Below, piece by piece: positions 59,646 through 64,000 of a DNA stretch of 64,000 nt. Source of the DNA: Cricetomys ansorgei. Taxonomy: Eukaryota > Chordata > Mammalia > Rodentia > Nesomyidae. Location: positions 72,645,501 through 72,709,500 of the forward strand of contig JAMJFZ010000199.1 of the NCBI GenBank assembly GCA_026225945.1, in the 5' to 3' direction. Under the pieces are notes generated by a model. It was not told the DNA's origin, made no database searches, and was given only the letters and a program-made list of their open reading frames with translations. Numbering within the stretch: the first letter of the stretch is position 1; each line of letters begins with the position of its first letter. The translations under genes were made by a program, and so were the position numbers.

Positions 59646-60679
59646 TGCTGGCCTTCTCTTGGGATTTTGCCTCTCGAAGTGGATATTAAGTGCAGGCTGT
59701 GATTCAGTAGTCACAAAACCAAGGAGCACTGAAATAAGAGTGAGGGTTGGGTGGAACCTGCCTGATCCAGGGCAGGAAGGGGGAGAGGTGCTGCCCAGCT
59801 CTGTGATGATTGGCTGCTAGCCAGGGCCTGGAGATACTTCTTTGCTGTAGGATGTAACAAATCGACTCCCTGACTGATGTGACTTCTGGGGGAAGGTTAA
59901 TGACCCTTAGGTCCTGCTGAAGGGTTGGGCAGGGCCTGCACCTACCACACTGGGAATGCACCTGGGTCCTGATCCCAGAAAGTGCCCTGAGCAGGGCAAG
60001 GCACTTCCTCTTCTGGATCTCAGTTCCCCCTTCTTTGTGAAATGGAGGCACAGGCCTGGGTGGCCCTCCTGGTGTCTCTAAGGCCTGCATTCAAGAGTTT
60101 TGATGGTACTCTTTTACTCCCCAAACTGTAAGGGGTAAACCTTGTCTCTGGGGCTTCCCTCATGTTGCTCCCCACGGTGGCTAACAAAGTAGTATTTATT
60201 CATTGGTGGCTCAGAGAAATTGAGTGACTTGCCTAAGACTGCAAAGCAGAGCCCACCTGGAATTTAGGCCCCTTTGTTCCGATTCCCCCCAACGTAGACC
60301 TTGGCACCCCATCTCCCTGTGTATCCTGAGCATCCTAGGAGCCCCTTGAGTGCCTGGTGGGATAAGTGGAACAGAAGGAAGAGTAGGGGGTGACATTCTC
60401 TGAGGCGAGAGGGTGGCCTCATATGGCCTGAAAACCTAGTTCCATCTCTGCCCTCATTGCAGGAGGAGTCACTGAGAGCCTGCTCGGCAGACCTAGGGAG
60501 CAAGGCAAGGTATCTCATTTATTCACTTGGCAAACAGTCCCTGGGCCTGAGCTGAGAGTGTCCCTGAGCTGGATGGGATTGGGGGACACTATGTGCAGCT
60601 CCCCTTCTTGGGGTCCTCAAGCTCTTCATGTTCCAGTGAGGAGAAGAATCTTAATAGAAACCAAGACCAGGACTAAGGT

Positions 60680-60775
60680 TGCATCTCAGAGGTAGAGGGC
60701 TTGCATACATAAGGCCCCGAATTTGATACCCAGCACCACAGGACAAAACGGAAAACAGAAAAAGAAACTAAGACC
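60680..60775 (+). mobile_element. B4/RSINE-like element
   Basis: AGAGGTAGAGGGCTTGCATA then CCCAGCACCACAGGAC with an A-rich end; a sense-orientation tRNA-derived SINE. Confidence 0.45.
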
Positions 60776-61334
60776 AAACAGGAAACTAGCCTGTTCTAGC
60801 CTTAGCGAAGGACAGCTTTACCCCTCATCCCAGTCGGAACTCCTTCACACCCCTCTCTACTCTCCAGGCTGTTGGTAATCATACCCCTCCTTACTGTGGC
60901 CTTCCCACCCACCTACTGCTACACATGACACAAGACTCTCATGGCCTGCCACTGCCCTGCTGCCCTCTTTTCTCCTGGTTGAGCCCAGCAAATGGAGAAG
61001 CCAGGCCTCGAGTCTGAGAATCTGACCATTGTTCTCTTCTCAGAGTCTTTGCACACAGGGTGGCAGTGTCCCATCTCAGTGCAAAGCTGATGTCTTTGAG
61101 CCTGCCAGTGTCAGAGATGCCATGGCTGCTCTCGGGCCTGAGGAACCCCTCACCCCATGCGGGGAGTGTCTACAATGTTTCCAGCTCCCACTCCTCCTGG
61201 TTTCTTCTCAAAGGCTGCTTTTGGCTTGAGGAGCCAACCGAAAAGGGAAGCTCTCTCCTCAGCTCCGTTCCCATCGAGCCTGTGTTCTTTGCACTGCTAC
61301 CGTTATCACACACCCACCACACTAAGCAACCACA

Positions 61335-61455
61335 ATGGATAATGCCCTCTGAGTGCCTACTATGCTCCAGGCTGCTCAGTAGCGATCTCTTAAGCCAGCT
61401 CTCTTCACCCCCATCACGACCACGGGAGATAGCATTGAAAACAAGGAGGCAGTTG
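61335..61455. mobile_element. MIR-like ancient SINE
   Basis: GAGTGCCTACTATGCTCCAG is a typical MIR core phrase. Similar GAGGCTCAGAGAG-type MIR scraps occur near 2110-2170, 36140-36175, 40255-40290, 54880-54930 and 60195-60250. All are diverged. Confidence 0.4.
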
Positions 61456-62337
61456 AGAAGAGGCTGCTGGCTTTGAACCTCTGCAGCTATGCCTGTGTGA
61501 CTCTTCCATGTGCCTCCTGGTGGTCTAGCTCAGTGTATTCAGACCTGGGTGATGCCTCATGGCCGCCTGGTGGTTACTCTTTCCTCCCTGTCAGGGTTCC
61601 TCCTACAAGGTGGTTTGACATCCTTGAGGATGGTCTGTTGCTTCAGCTGCTCTCTTGGGCTGGGGGGTGAGTCTCTGGTGAGGGGCCTTCTCATTCAAGT
61701 ATGACTCTGTATGTTGAAGGGATGGGATGGGTTCTGTGTCGAGAGTCCTCATCTCCTTCTACCTCAGTCTCTTTGTGTAAGTCGATGTGTATGATAGACC
61801 TGCTGAACCTGGTACCCAGTTCTGGTGTGTACCCAGTTTTCTTCCCTCACTCTAAACCACATGGGGAAATCTAAGAAACATCCATGGACATAGCAGGGAT
61901 ATGCAAAGTCCTGCCCCTGATATAGAAAGGGGCATGTGCAGATACATATATACACACACATGTACATACTTACACTCAGATGCAGGGGAAAAAAGGCATC
62001 AGACACAGAACATGGCACAGATGGAGACCTAGCAGAGACATATGTTGGCATTTTCAAGGGGATGGTGGCCGCTAGCCAACATCTCCCTTTTTCTTGCTCA
62101 GAACAAGGAAGAGGCAGAGGCTACCATGACAGGCACATCCTATGACCCATAGTGCTGGGTGGAACAGTATGGCCACCATTCATCCCTAGTGGGGGAGGGG
62201 TAGGTGACTGGTCCACACCATCACTTAGCAAAAACATTGGGAACCAGGACAGGGTGAGGGAATCCATGGTAATTTTCACATTACTGGGTCCCTGGACTCT
62301 GACCCAGGATAGACAGTGGGCCATGGAGGAAGACCAT

Positions 62338-63210
62338 CTATTCATCCATCTATCCATACACCCACCTACCCATCCAAACAACCAACCATCCAGCTACACG
62401 GCCACCCACCCATCCACCCATGCATGCATGCATCCATCCACCCACCCACCCACCAACCCATCCACCCACCAACCCATCCACCCACCCACCCATCCACCCA
62501 TCCACCCACCCATCCATCCATCCATCCACCCATCTACCCATCCATCCACTCATCCATCCTTCCATCCACCCATTCATCCATCCATCCACCCATTTACCCA
62601 CCCATCCATTCATCCACCCATCCACTCATCCACCCACCCATCCATCCATCCACCCATCCACCCATCCACCCACCCATCCACCCATCCACCCACCCATCCA
62701 CCCATCCACCCACCCATCCACCCATCCACCCACCTATCCACCCATCTACTCATCCACCTATCCACCCATCCACCCATCCACCCACCAATCCATTCATCTA
62801 CCCATCCACCCATCCACCCACCCATCTACTCATCCACCCACCCATCCATCCATCTACCCATCCACCCATCCACCCATCCACCCACCCATCCATCCATCCA
62901 CCCATCCACCCACCCATCCACCCATCCACCCACCCATCCACCCATCCACCCACCCATCCACCCATCCACCCACCCATCCACGTATCCACCCATCCACCCA
63001 TCCACCCATCCACCCACCCATCCATCCATCCACCCATCCACCCACCCATCCATTCATCTACCCATCCACCCATCCACCCACCCATCCATTCATCTACCCA
63101 TCCACCCATCCACCCATCCATCCACCCATCCATTCATCCACCCACCCATCCATTCGTCCATCCACTCATCCATCCTTCCATCCATCCTTCCATCCATCCC
63201 TTCATCTTTC
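62338..63210 (+). repeat. Large CCAC/CCAT tetranucleotide array
   Basis: About 870 nt of mixed CCAT, CCAC and CCAA units with interspersed CATT, CTAC and CGT variants, in Cacng2 intron 2. Because unit length is 4, all three plus frames give Thr-His-Pro/Ser-Ile repeats (up to 405 codons) and the minus frames give Gly-Trp-Met/Val repeats. These are not genes. Confidence 0.95.
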
Positions 63211-64000
63211 TCCTCAGGAAGACCCTTACTTGCATCATGCCCTCAGGTAGTCTGGACATTGCTTGTGAGCAGGTGTACCTCTGCTGCCCAGGAGCTGTGC
63301 TCTAGTCTCCTATCCATTCACAACCATCTAGAACCCTCTGTGCTTTCCCTTTGTCCCAAGTCTCCCTGAGTGAACAAGGAGGGCATAGGTGGCACTCTGG
63401 CCCCTTCTGCTTTGCCCTAGGAGGTCTCTTATCTTCTCAGCTCTTGATGTCACCTCGGGTTCTGCTGCTTGGTGTCAAGCTTCTGTTGTTGCCTTGCTGT
63501 TCTCAATTGACAAGTCTCCTGGGGTTTAACCTGAGCTCCAGCAGTCCTCCTAAAGCCCCTCTACCCAGACCTCTCCTGAACCCAGACTCTGGGCTGACAC
63601 AGAGCATCCGGATCACCGTGGGCATCCTGTGGGCACTACCATCCTCATGTGGTTCATGCTGAGTCTCATCCTCTGCCTACCACCCCACTGCAGGCACAGC
63701 CTTACACTCCTCCTGGACCCCAGGCTTTCCCAAGAAGTGAACATATCACCTTCTAGCCTTTCAGAGCACCTTGCCCTCAACCCCTCAGTGGTATTTTAGC
63801 ATCAGACCCCTTCGTGGCTTCGCCGCCACCACCTCGTATGGTGACAGTAGGCTCCCGACCACGAGGCCTGCTTCTGTCCTTGTCTTTTATGAGTACAGCA
63901 AATGTTTAAAGGGGAAATGGCTTCTCTCAGAGGAACCCCAAATCTGCAACCTAAGGCCCTCTGCTCTTGTTCTTTACTTCTGCTTGCTTAGTCTATGCTT

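Noticed and set aside
62152..63369. 405-codon plus-strand open frame and its overlapping companions
   Set aside because: Low-complexity translation of a tetranucleotide repeat, open in all frames, inside a Cacng2 intron.

Overview
This window is nuclear DNA from a muroid rodent. It holds multi-exon genes with GT-AG introns, dense B1 and B2 type SINEs on both strands, rodent LTR elements and many long microsatellites. The gene order Foxred2 - Eif3d - Cacng2, all on the minus strand, is that of mouse chromosome 15 and human 22q12.3. The species cannot be fixed from the sequence alone; the Foxred2 residues look like a muroid close to, but possibly not identical with, Mus.

Layout. 1-1183 is the last visible Foxred2 intron. 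Seven coding exons of Foxred2 (ER-lumen FAD oxidoreductase, ERFAD) lie at 1184-11357. The final exon with the ER-retention tail is off the left edge. A noncoding first exon and a CpG-rich promoter lie at about 11.5-12.1 kb. A short spacer (12.1-14.0 kb) separates it from Eif3d, which is complete: 14 coding exons at 14147-24062 rebuild exactly 548 codons, with a noncoding exon 1 ending at 26260 inside a CpG-rich promoter. From about 26.8 to 50.5 kb I find no protein gene. That stretch holds SINEs, hAT-like fragments, a lone gammaretrovirus-like LTR, a compact noncoding ERVK-like element with two LTRs (33989-35933), and large simple-repeat arrays. The last two exons of Cacng2 (stargazin, residues 99-323) lie at 53993-55725. 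A long A-rich 3' UTR reaches leftwards from there, possibly to about 50.57 kb. Intron 2 of Cacng2 fills the rest of the window, including an 870-bp CCAC/CCAT array at 62.3-63.2 kb.

The three genes do not form one pathway: Foxred2 acts in ER-associated degradation, Eif3d in translation initiation and Cacng2 in AMPA-receptor trafficking at synapses. Exon boundaries were read by hand from splice sites and checked by reading-frame continuity. I found no undescribed protein system. The most unusual structures are the small LTR element and several repeat arrays able to form hairpins or stay open in several frames.
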